From Planctomycetaceae bacterium (GTDB lineage Bacteria > Planctomycetota > Planctomycetia > Planctomycetales > Planctomycetaceae), in contig JAKFUF010000066.1 in assembly GCA_021732845.1 (NCBI GenBank), forward strand, positions 1 to 44,953: DNA of 44,953 nt, read 5' to 3'. Below the pieces are notes generated by a model. It ran no database searches. It had not been told where the DNA came from and worked only from the letters and a program-made list of their open reading frames with translations. Position numbers and translations under genes: made by a program. Of this stretch, positions 17,471-26,423 are shown piece by piece. How positions within the stretch are numbered: position 1 is the stretch's first letter; each line of letters starts with the position of its first letter.

Positions 17471-17725
17471 TCAGTTCGGAATCATCTGCAACTGCTTCAT
17501 GCCCCACAAAAGCGGCGAATAGACCACGCGGATCACCTGTCCCACTTGATCGGCCAGAGCCGGATTGGCTTGGCGGAGCGGATTTTCGATCATGCCGCCC
17601 TTGAACGCGAAGTGATCACACAACAGCAGGGCAAACGAACCGAAGTACAAGAAAGCCAGGACGCTGAGCGTCCAGAACATCATCTCGACAATTCCCATCC
17701 GCCGATGTGTGTCGATCTCGGACAT
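17471..17725 (-). CDS. Small single-pass membrane protein
   Basis: The 84-residue product has one hydrophobic segment (VEMMFWTLSVLAFLYFGSFA, residues 13-32) and a soluble tail ending QLQMIPN. No family is recognised. It lies 73 bases upstream of the GNAT gene on the same strand and may be cotranscribed with it. Its upstream side (17726-17989) is shared with the divergent substrate-binding protein gene and has an AT-rich patch near 17745-17780 that could hold promoters. Confidence 0.65.
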   Translation of the reverse strand: MSEIDTHRRMGIVEMMFWTLSVLAFLYFGSFALLLCDHFAFKGGMIENPLRQANPALADQVGQVIRVVYSPLLWGMKQLQMIPN

Positions 17726-17989
17726 GGTTCAATCCCGACAAGCTCAGACATTTTGTATGGAGAATATAGCATGTTTTGTCGGCCCCTGAGCCACGGGAGT
17801 GGGCGGCAATGACGCGAAACGCGTCGGACTTGGTCGGGTTCGGTCATGGATGGCAATTGGGTCTGAACTCGCATTGTGGGACACTGATGTTTATTCTGGG
17901 ACTCGCCGCCCTGCACTGCCTTGATGCGCCTCAAGCGGGTGTGCAACGGTTTCCGCGAAGAAGTCCCGATTCCACTGGCCGAGGTCTGT

Positions 17990-19222
17990 ATGCCGTTGTT
18001 TCGTCGTGTCGCTGTGGTTCTCTGGGCAGTTGCCGCGACTCTGACCATCACTGGGTTTTCAGGATGCAATTCGGCCACCACCAGCACCGCCGGCCCCAAG
18101 GTGATCAAGATCGTCTCCAGCCTGCCGCGGACAGGCAGTGCCAAGGCTCAGACAGACACAATCGTCAACGGCATCAAGCTCGCCTTTGATGAAGCCAGCC
18201 ACAAGGCCGGCGAATTCACCATCGAGTACTCCGACCTGGATGATGCCACGGCGGCTGCCGGGCAATGGACCGCGGAGGCCGAAACGGCGAACGCCCAGCG
18301 GGCGGTCAAAGACCCTGATGTGATGATCTACATCGGCACCTACAACTCCGGCGCGGCAAAAATCTCCATGCCGATCCTCAACCAAGCGGGATTGATGATG
18401 CTCAGCCCCGCGAACACCTGGCCCGGCCTCACCAAGCCCGGCAAGGGCGACCCGGGGGAACCGGAAATCTACCGTCCGACGGGCAAGGTGACCTACCTTC
18501 GCGTCGTTCCCGCCGATGACCTGCAGGGTCCGCTGGGGGCGAAGTGGGCCCAGGAAATGGGCGTCAAAAAAGTCTTTATTCTCGACGACAACGAGGTCTA
18601 TGGCCGGGGCATCGCCCAACTGTTTGAAGAGGCCTGCGAAGACCTGAAGATCGAGGTCCTGGGGCACGAGAGCATTGATGCCAAGGCGCAGGAGTTCAAA
18701 TCGCTGATGACCCGCATCAAGGGGTTGAAGCCGGACATGATCTATTTCGGCGGCACCACGCAGTCCAAGGGCGGGCAGGTCGCCAAGGACATGGTCTCCG
18801 CCGGGCTCGAGTGCAAGCTGATGGTGCCGGACGGCTGCCGGGAAGATGCATTCATCCAGTCGGCCGGGGCCGAAAACCTCAACGACCGCTGCTTCGTGAC
18901 GTTTGGCGGCCTGCCGCCGGAAGAACTGACCGGCTCCGGCAAGGAATTCGTCGAACGCTATACCAAGAAATATGGGGGCCAGCCGGAAGCCTACGCGATC
19001 TATGGCTATGAATGCGCCAAGGTCGCCCTGGCGGCCATTGCGAAGGCCGGCAAAAAGGACCGTGCCGCGATTCTGGAAGCCGCGATCTCGATGAAGGATT
19101 TCAAAGGCGCGCTTGGCGAATGGACCTTCGACGCCAACGGCGACTCAACGCTCACCACGCTCAGCGGCAGCGTCGTCAAGGACGGCAAGTTCGAGTTCGT
19201 GAAGGTGCTGGGAGAGAAGTAG
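17990..19222 (+). CDS. Branched-chain amino acid/amide ABC transporter substrate-binding lipoprotein (LivJ-like)
   Basis: This 410-residue periplasmic-binding protein is of the type I, LivJ/UrtA/FmdD-like class. The start ATG at 17990 has GAGG five bases upstream. It begins with a lipoprotein signal whose lipobox is FSGC (Cys26), so it is probably tethered to a membrane. Typical features are KVIKIVSSLPRTGSA at the mature N-terminus, YIGTYNSGAAKISMPILNQ, and VFILDDNEVYGRGIA followed by the MIYFGGTTQSKGG strand. The ligand could be a branched-chain amino acid, another amino acid or an amide. Two permease genes follow on the same strand, 105 bases downstream, separated by an AT-rich inverted repeat. 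Confidence 0.92.
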   Translation: MPLFRRVAVVLWAVAATLTITGFSGCNSATTSTAGPKVIKIVSSLPRTGSAKAQTDTIVNGIKLAFDEASHKAGEFTIEYSDLDDATAAAGQWTAEAETANAQRAVKDPDVMIYIGTYNSGAAKISMPILNQAGLMMLSPANTWPGLTKPGKGDPGEPEIYRPTGKVTYLRVVPADDLQGPLGAKWAQEMGVKKVFILDDNEVYGRGIAQLFEEACEDLKIEVLGHESIDAKAQEFKSLMTRIKGLKPDMIYFGGTTQSKGGQVAKDMVSAGLECKLMVPDGCREDAFIQSAGAENLNDRCFVTFGGLPPEELTGSGKEFVERYTKKYGGQPEAYAIYGYECAKVALAAIAKAGKKDRAAILEAAISMKDFKGALGEWTFDANGDSTLTTLSGSVVKDGKFEFVKVLGEK

Positions 19223-19230
19223 GCGAGGTC

Positions 19231-19330
19231 ATTTTCGATTTTCGATTGAGGATTTTCGATGGCCTCATCGAATTCGCTGCCGCTTTTTTCCAATCGAAAA
19301 TCAAAATTCGAAAATCGAAAATCGAAAATG
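19231..19330. repeat. AATCGAAAAT-type inverted repeat spanning the livH start
   Basis: The left part (19231-19260) is made of attttcgat units and the right part (19291-19330) of their reverse complement, aatcgaaaat, repeated four times with small changes. The two parts could pair into a long hairpin. The last unit supplies the ATG of the downstream permease gene. The composition is far more AT-rich than the surrounding coding DNA. Confidence 0.75.
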
Positions 19331-20254
19331 TGGGAAACCTTTCTCCAGCACTGTCTCATCGGCCTGACCAACGGGTCGCTGTTCGCGCTGATCGCGCTCG
19401 GCTACACGATGGTCTATGGCATCATCGAACTGGTCAACTTCGCCCACGGTGACCTGTTCATGCTGGGGTGCTTTCTGGCCTTCACGCTGTTGGCGTGGCT
19501 CGGCCTGCAAGGGGCCGGACCGGTCTGGACGCTCGTGGGAATCGGCTTGATTCTCATCATCGTCCCGATCTTCTGTGGCTCACTCAACGTCGCCGTCGAT
19601 CGGATCGTCTATCGGCCCCTGCGTGGGGCTCCCAAGTTGGCTCCGCTGGTCTCCGCCATCGGTGTGTCGTTTGTGATGATGAATGTCGGGCTGTTCTGGG
19701 GTGGAGCGGCGGACCTCAACTTTCCAGATCTGATCTCACAGAACCTGTCGAACCACAACCTGCTGGGGAACTCGCCGATTCAGTTCACACCCAAGGATCT
19801 GATGGTGATCGCCACGACCGTGCCGATCATGATCGTGCTGACGCTGTTCGTGCAGTTCACGAAGCTGGGCAAGGCGATGCGCGCCACGGCTCAGAACCCG
19901 GTCGCCGCGCAGCTCATGGGCATCAACGTCGATCGCGTGATTGGAGCCACGTTCGCCATCGGCGGCGGACTGGCCGGCGCGGCCAGCGTGATCTATGCCC
20001 TGTACATCAACACCATCAGTTTTCAGATGGGATTCCAAAACGGGCTGTACGCCTTCACCGCGGCGGTGCTGGGCGGTATCGGCAAGATTCCCGGCGCGGT
20101 GCTGGGCGGACTGGTGATCGGCCTCGTCCGCGCGCTCGGCAGTGGCTACATCGGCGAAAAGTGGACCAGCCCGCTGATCTTCATGATCCTGATCGTGATC
20201 CTCGTGTTCCGCCCCACCGGCCTGCTCGGTGCCCAGACGCGGGAGAAGGTGTGA
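19328..20254 (+). CDS. livH: Branched-chain amino acid/amide ABC transporter permease, LivH type
   Basis: The 308-residue membrane protein belongs to the LivH permease family. It has about eight hydrophobic segments, the family start LIGLTNGSLFALIALGYTMV and the loop YGIIELVNFAHGDLFMLG near residues 28-45, and the cytoplasmic coupling motif TKLGKAMRATAQNPVAAQLMG (EAA-like) near residues 178-198. The ATG at 19328 fits the usual LivH N-terminus; the longer frame from 19259 would translate the repeat DNA. There is no Shine-Dalgarno sequence, because the repeat runs up to the start codon. The stop overlaps the start of livM (TGATG). No ATP-binding subunit gene is next to it. Confidence 0.93.
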   Translation: MWETFLQHCLIGLTNGSLFALIALGYTMVYGIIELVNFAHGDLFMLGCFLAFTLLAWLGLQGAGPVWTLVGIGLILIIVPIFCGSLNVAVDRIVYRPLRGAPKLAPLVSAIGVSFVMMNVGLFWGGAADLNFPDLISQNLSNHNLLGNSPIQFTPKDLMVIATTVPIMIVLTLFVQFTKLGKAMRATAQNPVAAQLMGINVDRVIGATFAIGGGLAGAASVIYALYINTISFQMGFQNGLYAFTAAVLGGIGKIPGAVLGGLVIGLVRALGSGYIGEKWTSPLIFMILIVILVFRPTGLLGAQTREKV

Positions 20255-21405
20255 TGGCCAAGGACGAGAAACAGCCGAAGAAGTCTTCAGCAAATTCAGA
20301 CCTTCGCCTGCAGGGTGCCGCGCTCTTGCCGGATTATGCACAACAGGTCTCCAAGCGATCTCCAATCAGCCCGAATTCTGTCTTTCGCGCTGAGATCATT
20401 CTGCCGCTGCTGTTCCTGCTCTACCCGCTCATCCCCGGTCTGGACAACTGGCTGTTCAGCCGGACGAACACGTCGATGGGGTCGCAACTGACGCTGATCT
20501 TCATCTTCTCGATTTTGGCCATCGGCCTGAATGTCGTGGTTGGTTATTCGGGCCTGTTGCATCTGGGCATTGCCGCGTTCTTCGGGATCGGCGCGTACAT
20601 CACCGGCATTCTCACGGTGCCGTCGTATCCGTTCCAGTTTGGCTTCTGGATTGCCCTGGCCATCGCCACCTTCGGGGCAGGCTTGCTGGGGGTGATCCTC
20701 GCCGCTCCGACACTGCGGCTGCGGGGCGATTATCTGGCCCTGGTGACGCTGGGGTTTGGCGAAGTCGTGCGGTTTTCGATCCGCAACTTGGAAGAGATCA
20801 CCGCCGGCACACGGGGGCTCAACCCGCTTCCGTCGCCGGTGCTGCCCTTTGTCTCCGAAGCCTCCTGGAAGATCGACTACCGCTGGTTCTACTACCTGAC
20901 CCTGGCGATGCTCCTCGCCATCTTGTGGCTCATGCGAAACCTGGAACGGTCGCGTCTGGGCCGCGCCTGGATCGCGGTGCGTGAAGACGAACTGGCTGCC
21001 ACCTGCATGGGCATCAACGCCGCCCGCGTCAAACTGTCGGCCTTCGCCCTGAGTGCCGCCCTGGCAGGACTAGCGGGCGGCCTCTATGCGACCAAGCTCA
21101 CCTCCACGGCCGGCCCCGATGCGTTCGACTTCAACCGCTCGATGATCATGCTGTGCTGCATAATCCTCGGCGGCCTGGGAAGCCTGCGCGGCACGCTGCT
21201 GGGCGTGCTGATCCTGATCGGCTTCGACAATGTTCTGGCACCGATTCTGGATGGCGTGATCCAGCAGTCGGGCATCAACGCCAGCAACAGCCGCTTTCTC
21301 GTCTTCAGCAACTGGCGGATGTTCATCTTTGGAATGACGCTGATTTTGATCATGCGCTACCGGCCCATGGGGCTTTTGCCAGCCAGAATGGCCAAGGCCG
21401 CGTAG
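20254..21405 (+). CDS. livM: Branched-chain amino acid/amide ABC transporter permease, LivM type
   Basis: The 383-residue LivM-type permease starts inside the livH stop (TGATG) with AAGG four bases upstream. A charged N-terminal tail of about 45 residues precedes the first membrane segment. Family features are GYSGLLHLGIAAFFGIGAY (around 103-121), RLRGDYLALVTLGFGEVVR (around 151-169) and the coupling segment RSRLGRAWIAVREDELAATC (around 231-250). Together with the LivJ-like protein and LivH it forms the outer and membrane parts of an ABC importer. The LivG and LivF ATPases that should power it are not encoded before or after it in this window. Confidence 0.93.
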   Translation: MAKDEKQPKKSSANSDLRLQGAALLPDYAQQVSKRSPISPNSVFRAEIILPLLFLLYPLIPGLDNWLFSRTNTSMGSQLTLIFIFSILAIGLNVVVGYSGLLHLGIAAFFGIGAYITGILTVPSYPFQFGFWIALAIATFGAGLLGVILAAPTLRLRGDYLALVTLGFGEVVRFSIRNLEEITAGTRGLNPLPSPVLPFVSEASWKIDYRWFYYLTLAMLLAILWLMRNLERSRLGRAWIAVREDELAATCMGINAARVKLSAFALSAALAGLAGGLYATKLTSTAGPDAFDFNRSMIMLCCIILGGLGSLRGTLLGVLILIGFDNVLAPILDGVIQQSGINASNSRFLVFSNWRMFIFGMTLILIMRYRPMGLLPARMAKAA

Positions 21406-21467
21406 AATTGGCTTGGAGGTCAGCAGCGGCGACCGTGATGACTGTTTCGTTGGGTGCGAATTCCGGC

Positions 21468-22715
21468 ATGAAACACAACTGCGCCAGGTTCTGGTTTGCC
21501 GCATTGCTCTGCCTCGCCTGTGGCGCTTCGACCTTTGCCCAGGATGCCTCGCACCAGGTCATTGTGCTTGATGCCACCGGCAAGGCCATAGAGGGCCGGC
21601 TCGACTCTTGGGAGAAGGGGAAGCTTGCCCTTCAGACCAAGTCAGACCGCTGGGACACCACGAATGTGGTCCTGATTCGCTGGCCCGGTCAGCCGGTGAA
21701 TGCAGCCGAGGCCGACCCCGCGCTGGTGCTGGCCAATGGTGACCTGTTGGTGGCGGCACCGCTCAAGTTTGACGAACGCACCCTGACCGCCCGCTGGACA
21801 CGGTTTTCCGGCTGGCCCGAGGCAGGGATCCCGTTGGAAGTGGTGCGGACGGTCCTCGTCCAGCCGGCCGAATCGATCGTGCAGAAAGAACAGTGGCTCG
21901 ATCAGTTGTTACGTTCAACCGACAAAAGCGACACCGCGTGGCTCCGGAACGGCGACAGCCTGACCGGCCAGTTCGTCACGCTGGGCACCCGCGGCGGCGA
22001 ACCGGCCGCCGGCGGCGAAGCCACGCTGAACATCAAGATCGCCAAAAGCGAGCGGTCGCTGCCGCTCTCCAGTCTGCGGGCCTTCAGCTTCAACCCCGAA
22101 CTCGTCGTGATGCCGAAGCGGCAGGGCGAATGGGCGCTGTTGCAGTTCGTCGATGGCAGCCGGCTGCACGCCCGCGACTTGCGGCTCACCATGCGGGACA
22201 CACTGGCCATGAAGACGGCGTTTCAGGCCGAACTCGATGTGCCCCTGGCCGCTCTGTCCTCGGTGCAGTTCCTCGGCGGAAACGTGGTTTATCTTTCTGA
22301 CCTGAAGCCCCAGGCCGACCGGTCGCAGCCGTATCTGAGCCTGAACTGGCCCTGGCGGGCCGACCGCAATGTCCGCGGTGGGCCGCTGCGAATTCACGGC
22401 CAGAGCTTTGCCAAAGGTTTGGGAGTCCACAGCCACAGCGAACTGGTGTATGCCCTGGATGGCAAGTTTCGCAAATTTCAGGCGACTGTCGGGGTCGACG
22501 ACGATGCCGAGGGAAAGGGCAGCGTCATCTTCCGCGTGGTGGTCGACGGCAAGCCGGCGTGGTCGAGCCCACTCCTGACCGGCCGGGCGGAACCGGTGAC
22601 CATCGAGCCGATTGACATCAGCCGGGCCAAGTCGCTGACGCTGATCGTCGAGTTTGCCACGATGGGCGACATTCTGGACCATGCCGACTGGGGCGACGCA
22701 CGGCTCATCAAGTAA
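21468..22715 (+). CDS. Exported NPCBM-domain protein
   Basis: The 415-residue protein starts at the ATG at 21468, directly before a signal peptide (MKHNCARFWFAALLCLACGASTFAQ, given here as residues 1-25; an ATG at 21438 is possible). The N-terminal half looks beta-rich with several short barrel-like repeats and is not recognised. Residues about 275-415 form an NPCBM (novel putative carbohydrate-binding module) domain, with YLSLNWPWRADRNVRGGPL, the signature SFAKGLGVHSHSELVY and the C-terminal DHADWGDARL. A role in binding cell-surface or environmental polysaccharide is inferred. It follows livM by 62 bases on the same strand and may be read through, but has no obvious functional tie to the transporter. 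Confidence 0.88.
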   Translation: MKHNCARFWFAALLCLACGASTFAQDASHQVIVLDATGKAIEGRLDSWEKGKLALQTKSDRWDTTNVVLIRWPGQPVNAAEADPALVLANGDLLVAAPLKFDERTLTARWTRFSGWPEAGIPLEVVRTVLVQPAESIVQKEQWLDQLLRSTDKSDTAWLRNGDSLTGQFVTLGTRGGEPAAGGEATLNIKIAKSERSLPLSSLRAFSFNPELVVMPKRQGEWALLQFVDGSRLHARDLRLTMRDTLAMKTAFQAELDVPLAALSSVQFLGGNVVYLSDLKPQADRSQPYLSLNWPWRADRNVRGGPLRIHGQSFAKGLGVHSHSELVYALDGKFRKFQATVGVDDDAEGKGSVIFRVVVDGKPAWSSPLLTGRAEPVTIEPIDISRAKSLTLIVEFATMGDILDHADWGDARLIK

Positions 22716-22798
22716 GGATCGCAGCAACCTATCCAGCAGCGAACGCCATCAGGAACAACGAGTCAAGGTGTTCGCTGCCCGTTAAATAGGCGTACAAA

Positions 22799-23404
22799 AT
22801 GAAGTCGCCAAGCACGCCTCTCAGAATGTGCGCACTCCTAGGTCTATTTGCTGTGCTGCCGACTGGTTGCCGCGAAGTCGCTTCGCCAGTCAACCAAACC
22901 ACCGCATCTACAGACAAGCGTCAGGATTCGGCATCCGGAATGGACCATCAAACGAGCCCGCTCCGTGCTCCATTTGCTGATCGATCGATTGCTGGACGTG
23001 CCATTCGCGTTTATACCATTGAATCTCTAAGTGGTTTTGAAGAACTGGATCGTGTTGCAATCCACCGAGGTGTAAACTTCAGTTGGGCATCAAAAAATGG
23101 TCTGCCAATCCCTACGGAAGCAATGTTGGCATCGCTGATTGTCTCATCTTCACCAGTTCCGCCGGATAGCCCGCAACTTGAGGCGTGGCACTACGCACCG
23201 TGGTTCGACGCGACTTTTGTCTCGAAAGAACGCGAATGGTCTCTTGACATGTATCTGGGAGGGCTCGGGTTTCTAACCGATTCTTCCGGGAAAACTGCGG
23301 CGCTTCTCTGGACGCAGGTCGACGACGGCAGCGAACAAACGCATGCACCAGAGCCGGCGGCCGGGCCGGTTTCAAATGGAGAGCTTTCACCGCTGGCCCG
23401 GTGA
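22799..23404 (+). CDS. Hypothetical lipoprotein
   Basis: The 201-residue product has a lipoprotein signal with lipobox PTGC (Cys24), followed by a Ser/Thr/Gln-rich linker and a small domain of about 140 residues with many aromatic residues (AWHYAPWFDATF, WSLDMYLGGLGF). It is not recognised. Base composition is lower in GC than its neighbours, which may point to a lineage-specific or acquired gene. No strong ribosome binding site is seen before the ATG. Confidence 0.6.
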   Translation: MKSPSTPLRMCALLGLFAVLPTGCREVASPVNQTTASTDKRQDSASGMDHQTSPLRAPFADRSIAGRAIRVYTIESLSGFEELDRVAIHRGVNFSWASKNGLPIPTEAMLASLIVSSSPVPPDSPQLEAWHYAPWFDATFVSKEREWSLDMYLGGLGFLTDSSGKTAALLWTQVDDGSEQTHAPEPAAGPVSNGELSPLAR

Positions 23405-23470
23405 TGCAGGTCGTTGGTCAGATCGGAAGGTCCAGCAAAGCGGCGCGTGGATCGTAGGGTCAGAAATTTG

Positions 23471-23580
23471 ACCACGAATCTTACGAATCTTCACGAATCA
23501 TCAACGGGCATGGCTTCGCGGGCGATGGAATCCTGCTCGTTGCCATTCGTGACATTCGTCCTATTCGTGAAAATCGTAGT
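23471..23580. repeat. ATTCGTGA-type inverted repeat in intergenic DNA
   Basis: The left part (about 23471-23500) contains repeated cacgaat/acgaatc units and the right part (about 23540-23580) the complementary attcgtgacattcgtcc and attcgtgaaaa units, so the block can fold back on itself. It resembles the AT-rich dispersed repeat at 19.2 kb in design but not in sequence. It lies in the 368-base gap between the small lipoprotein gene and the solute-binding protein gene, where no other feature is seen. Confidence 0.6.
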
Positions 23581-23772
23581 TCCCCCTTGTCGTTGCCTAA
23601 GTCCGGCCTTCGGTCAACATCTTGATGCGTGCTTTTATTCTTTGTCCGGTCCCCAGGGTGGCAATTGGCCGAGCTTTGATTTGCGTCGCAGGACATTCTG
23701 GCGTACAGAAGCCAGAGAAGCCGCAGGAAACTTGGCTGACGTTCAACGTGCTTGATTCTGGAATCGAAACCC

Positions 23773-25263
23773 GTGGTCCGCAAATTCATCGTCTGGTTTC
23801 CCCTGTTGTGCGTCCTCGGATTTGGTCTGCCGGGCTGCCCGGGTTCGACGCAACAGGCTTCCACCAGCACGTTGACTGGGCAAAAGGTCATATTGGCCGC
23901 TCCGGAAAAGTTCAAATTCCGAGATTCCCTGGAAGTCAGTTTGAATGACTGGTCAGCCGAAACCGGTGCGACGGTCAGCGTCGAAGAGGTCAACTGGGAA
24001 GAGAAATCAGACCCCCTCGCGGCAATTGATGCGAATGAGGCCACCGCGAAAGTCGTCGTGTTCCCGCTCACCCACATGGCGGACGTTCTGGCCCAGCAGC
24101 GGCTGGCACCGGTCCCGGTGGAGGAACGCGTCACGGAAGCCGAGTCGGCGGCCAACGGCAACCGCGCGAGTCTGGATTGGGAGGAGTTGCTGCCAGGCCT
24201 GCGGGAGCGGGTGGGGACGCCGGGGAAGGTCGCCACGGTGCTGCCAGTCTGTGCTCCGGTTCTTGTGCTGTACTACCGCGCCGACCTGCTCGAACAACAC
24301 GGTCTCAAGCCGCCAGCGACGTGGGACGAATACCGGACGTTGCTGGAATCGCTCGGGACATGGGCTCCGGGGCTCACGGCTGTCGAGCCGTGGAACGAAG
24401 AATTCCGAGCCACGATGTTTCTGGCCCGCGCGGCCTCGCTGGCTTCGCATCCCGCCAACTATTCCCTGTTTTTCGATGTCGACAATGCCTATCCGCTGAT
24501 CGACGGGCCGGCCTTCACCCGCGCGTTGGGCGAGATGCAGAAGTCACGCCCGCTTCTCGCCAAAGACTGTTTGAAGTATTCGCCCTGGGACTGCCGGGCC
24601 GAGATCCTGGCCGGACGGGCCGCCATGGCGATCACGCTGGAATCCAGCGAAAACGGCGTGCGGCTCCCCTTTGGTCCTGGCGGTGAAGGCAAAGCCGCGC
24701 GGAAGGACGGAATCACGCTGGGCTTCACGCCGCTGCCCGGCTCGCTGGAGGCGTTCAACCCTTCGAGAAATGACTGGGAAACACTCGTGGCTCCACAGCA
24801 GGTGACATTGACCGGCTTTGCGGGCCTGGCGGTGGGCGTCCGCAAGGGAGAAGAGCCATCGACGATCGCCGCCTGGAACCTGGTGGCTCGGTTGTGGGGC
24901 ACCGACCTGGGTGCCACGCATCCCGAGGGAACGGTGTCCTTCTTTCGGGAATCCCAGTTGGCGGATGCGCAGCGGTGGGTCGGCAGGGAGTTGAAAGGAA
25001 GCGAACCGGGGGCCTATGCCTCGGCCGTCTCCACCAGCCTGCGGGACGCCCGTGTGGTGCTGGAGTTGCCTGTCCTGCATCGGGACGAGTTCCGCGCGGC
25101 ACTGACCCGCGGATTGACGGCGTTTCTGGAGAGTCCCGGTGAGCCACGGGAGGCGTTGACGAAGGTCGCGACGGAGTGGAGTGCCCTGATCGAGAAAGTC
25201 GGCGCGGACAAGATCCGGGACAGCTACCGCCACTCGCTGGGGTTGGCCCCGTTGACGCGCTAA
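23773..25263 (+). CDS. Extracellular solute-binding lipoprotein, family 1-like
   Basis: The 496-residue protein resembles the binding proteins of sugar-type ABC importers. Visible features are KFRDSLEVSLNDWSAETGA at the mature N-terminus, VCAPVLVLYYRADLLEQHGL followed by PPATWDEYRTLLE (a classic family 1 segment), GRAAMAITLES, and the later FAGLAVGVRKGEEPSTIAAWNL. The chosen start is a GTG at 23773 with GGAA nine bases upstream, giving a lipoprotein signal with lipobox LPGC (Cys22); a TTG at 23752 is the alternative. No permease or ATPase gene is adjacent, so the partners are elsewhere or it has another role. It is tail-to-tail with the ThuA gene, with two bases between the stops. Confidence 0.88.
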   Translation: MVRKFIVWFPLLCVLGFGLPGCPGSTQQASTSTLTGQKVILAAPEKFKFRDSLEVSLNDWSAETGATVSVEEVNWEEKSDPLAAIDANEATAKVVVFPLTHMADVLAQQRLAPVPVEERVTEAESAANGNRASLDWEELLPGLRERVGTPGKVATVLPVCAPVLVLYYRADLLEQHGLKPPATWDEYRTLLESLGTWAPGLTAVEPWNEEFRATMFLARAASLASHPANYSLFFDVDNAYPLIDGPAFTRALGEMQKSRPLLAKDCLKYSPWDCRAEILAGRAAMAITLESSENGVRLPFGPGGEGKAARKDGITLGFTPLPGSLEAFNPSRNDWETLVAPQQVTLTGFAGLAVGVRKGEEPSTIAAWNLVARLWGTDLGATHPEGTVSFFRESQLADAQRWVGRELKGSEPGAYASAVSTSLRDARVVLELPVLHRDEFRAALTRGLTAFLESPGEPREALTKVATEWSALIEKVGADKIRDSYRHSLGLAPLTR

Positions 25264-25265
25264 AA

Positions 25266-26078
25266 TCACTTCTCGATGCGTGTCAGCAGCTCCGCCGGCA
25301 CATCGACCGCCACACCCTCTTTGGCAATCGGCAGCTTCAAGGTCCACAGGATGCCCTGGGTGGTCAGGCGGCGATATTCCACCCTGCGCCAGTTCTCATG
25401 AAAGTGCAGTCCGCTGAAGCCAAACGAGCGGCCGCCGTCGGCACGGTCCCACGCCCAGGCCACCGTTTCCGGCTGCTGGTCGATGAGCGCCCGCACGACC
25501 GGCTGTGGCCCATGCGGTGCCTCGGCGAACTTTAGGCGAAAATAAAACTCATCCTTGATGTCGAACGGTGCGATTCCCTGCGAGATCGGGTGGGGCTCGG
25601 CAGGGAAGTCCAGCCGTGTCTCCAGAACGCGGTATTTGCGATCGGGTCCACCGTGACAGCCACCGAACAGTTTGACGAAGCCACCGATCGGCTCGGCGCT
25701 TTTGGTACCGATCGCCCAGTGCAGCGCGGCCAGTCCCCCCTTCCGCGCGGCGAGATCTTGAAAGGCCTGCTTGCGGGCTTCATCCCGATCGATCCACTTG
25801 GCACCTTCAGCCAGATACAGCACCGCGGCATCGGTCTCCGCCAGCTCCAGCGGTCCGCGCGGCCACGGGTCATCGGCCTGGACCACGCGGACTTCAATGT
25901 CCGGCTGAGCCTTCAGGCAGGCTTCAAGAATCCTGGCTCCCGCGATGAACTCGTGCGACCCGGCCGGGTGGCCGTCCGGTCCCTGGCAAAGGATCAGCAC
26001 CCGCTTTGGCGTCGCAGCCTGTGCGTGCGATGAAGCAATGCAGGCGATCGAGATCAAACAGACTGTGAGCCACCGCAT
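25266..26078 (-). CDS. Exported ThuA-like domain protein
   Basis: The 270-residue product has a signal peptide (MRWLTVCLISIACIASSHAQA) and then a ThuA-like domain, a class I glutamine-amidotransferase-like fold common in planctomycetes and linked to sugar metabolism. Seen are KRVLILCQGPDGHPAGSHEF, LAALHWAIGT (the usual ALHWA motif at about 120-130), FGGCHGGPD, HPISQGIAPFDIKDEFY and the C-terminal GRSFGFSGLHFHENW. The ATG at 26078 is chosen over the in-frame start at 26111, which would put 11 extra residues ahead of the signal. The exact reaction is unknown. Confidence 0.9.
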   Translation of the reverse strand: MRWLTVCLISIACIASSHAQAATPKRVLILCQGPDGHPAGSHEFIAGARILEACLKAQPDIEVRVVQADDPWPRGPLELAETDAAVLYLAEGAKWIDRDEARKQAFQDLAARKGGLAALHWAIGTKSAEPIGGFVKLFGGCHGGPDRKYRVLETRLDFPAEPHPISQGIAPFDIKDEFYFRLKFAEAPHGPQPVVRALIDQQPETVAWAWDRADGGRSFGFSGLHFHENWRRVEYRRLTTQGILWTLKLPIAKEGVAVDVPAELLTRIEK

Positions 26079-26250
26079 GGCCGTCCCATTTCCGAGGCTG
26101 GAGATTCTCAAAAAACGGCGAGGACGCTTCGCGCCGATTCTGACATTCGCCGCAGGAATTTGCAGCCTCGCCTGATCTCATTTCAACTCGCTGGCGATTT
26201 TCCCCAAAGTCGCCGAGTCACTCCGTGACTCCATCCGCTTCCATTTGAGT

Positions 26251-26324
26251 GGCACGGCGTAAGCCGTTCGGTGAATGAGGATCGACCGCTGCTTCGTTCT
26301 CCGAATTGAAAAACTGGCCAGCCC
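26251..26324 (+). repeat. Dispersed repeat: GGCACGGC hairpin plus CTGGCCAG core
   Basis: The block ggcacggcgtaagccgttcg (start 26251) matches, with two changes, one arm of the cruciform at 40550-40575 (opposite strand). Some 35 bases later aaaaactggccagcc (about 26308-26322) matches the cores found at 40.5, 40.65 and 42.1 kb. The gap between the ThuA start and the DUF3500 start (26079-26423) holds only this repeat plus presumed promoters. Confidence 0.65.
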
Positions 26325-26423
26325 TGGGCAGGCGGGTCCTGTCCATTGTCAGACCGGACCCTCTGAGCGATGCTATGCGGATCGGCAATCGAAGATCCTC
26401 GTCTGTTTTCAGGAACGGCAACC

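Noticed and set aside
19231-19330. CRISPR array
   Set aside because: The units are 8-10 bases, directly abutting and inverted, with no unique spacers and no cas genes.
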